From the NCBI GenBank assembly GCA_944326135.1, contig CALVCU010000010.1:22982-86981 (forward strand): a stretch of DNA of 64,000 nt. Reading direction: 5' to 3'. Origin of the DNA: an uncultured Ligilactobacillus sp. (GTDB taxonomy: Bacteria; Bacillota; Bacilli; Lactobacillales; Lactobacillaceae). This document shows, in pieces, positions 63,901 to 64,000 of the stretch. The notes beneath the pieces are model-generated. The model saw nothing but the letters and a program-made list of their open reading frames with translations, had not been told where the DNA came from and ran no database searches. The position numbers were made by a program, and so were the translations under genes. Each line of letters starts with the position of its first letter. Position 1 is the first letter of the stretch.

Positions 63901-64000
63901 ATGAAATCTCAAAGGGGAAGCTTGAGTTTCATGATTTGTAATCAACTACTTTTCAGGGGAGAAAAAGTAATGAAAATGTTTCGGCCTTTTCTATCAGGCT
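63901..64000 (+). CDS. 5' end of an unidentified gene (leaves the window)
   Basis: The frame is open from an ATG at 63901, seven-plus bases after AAAGGAG, to the window end. A second in-frame ATG at 63970 has GGGGAG upstream and begins MKMFRPFLSG, which may be the true start. A hairpin formed by CTCAA and TTGAG lies between the two. Too little is present to name the product. Confidence 0.5.
   Translation, partial: MKSQRGSLSFMICNQLLFRGEKVMKMFRPFLSG

Noticed and set aside
1..64000. CRISPR arrays, prophage, transposases, rRNA and tRNA genes
   Set aside because: I saw no regularly spaced repeats, no integrase or transposase frame, and no cloverleaf with TTCRA arm in the gene-free stretches.

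Overview
The window is AT-rich bacterial chromosome from a lactic acid bacterium, most likely family Lactobacillaceae. Evidence for this is the ClpL ATPase, the CitM/CitCDEF/CitXG citrate lyase cluster with a fused CitX-CitG protein, the ornithine/lysine-type decarboxylase of the Lactobacillus 30a family, DUF4811 beside a 14-TM MFS pump, DUF1002 and DUF4767 proteins, strong AGGAGG ribosome sites and short U-tailed terminators. I do not name a genus. There is no prophage, insertion sequence, CRISPR array, tRNA or rRNA gene that I could see, so this is core and light accessory chromosome.

Layout. 1-11.7 kb: a divergent TetR regulator and MFS efflux pump with its DUF4811 partner, a frameshifted small gene, a class A sortase, a pair of zinc-ribbon membrane proteins (one TcaA-like), an envelope-stress type DUF1700-DUF4097-PspC operon, an OhrR-like MarR regulator, the RNA-binding protein Jag/KhpB and a possible SOS-controlled micro-ORF. 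12-16 kb: dnaB, rplI and gdpP, the conserved origin-proximal set. 16-24 kb: pnuC under a palindrome-bearing promoter, a secreted DUF1002 protein, an unknown acidic protein, the fruR-fruK-fruA fructose operon and a HAD phosphatase broken by one stop codon. 24-32 kb: UspA, a deoxynucleoside kinase, a zinc-ribbon DUF4767 protein, an AbrB-DUF998 fusion, ClpL, a small HTH regulator with a phased operator array, a structured noncoding RNA candidate and a stand-alone gap gene. 32-43 kb: LysR, the basic amino acid decarboxylase divergent from an APC transporter that is preceded by a leader-peptide ORF, a phosphoglycerate-mutase family phosphatase, an aquaglyceroporin, a second broken HAD phosphatase, PepN and a second sortase. 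43-54 kb: pyruvate/indolepyruvate-type decarboxylase, alpha/beta hydrolase and the citrate operon (citM, AEC permease, citC, D, E, F, XG) preceded by an orphan formyl-CoA transferase. 54-62 kb: the Pst phosphate system (two PstS, PstC, PstA, two PstB, PhoU) facing an atypical response regulator, with phased Pho-box-like repeats before both pstS genes. 62-64 kb: UPF0145, HD hydrolase and a hydroxysteroid-dehydrogenase-like SDR, then the 5' end of a gene that leaves the window.

How they work together. The citrate operon imports an organic acid, splits citrate to acetate and oxaloacetate, and decarboxylates oxaloacetate to pyruvate; the decarboxylase at its 3' end could take pyruvate or another 2-keto acid onward. 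The amino acid decarboxylase plus antiporter, formyl-CoA transferase, ClpL and UspA all fit acid and general stress survival, and the SDR hints at bile exposure. Most of the interest lies in the spaces between genes: an orphan structured RNA, a leader peptide, three phased operator arrays, and three genes each broken by one mutation.
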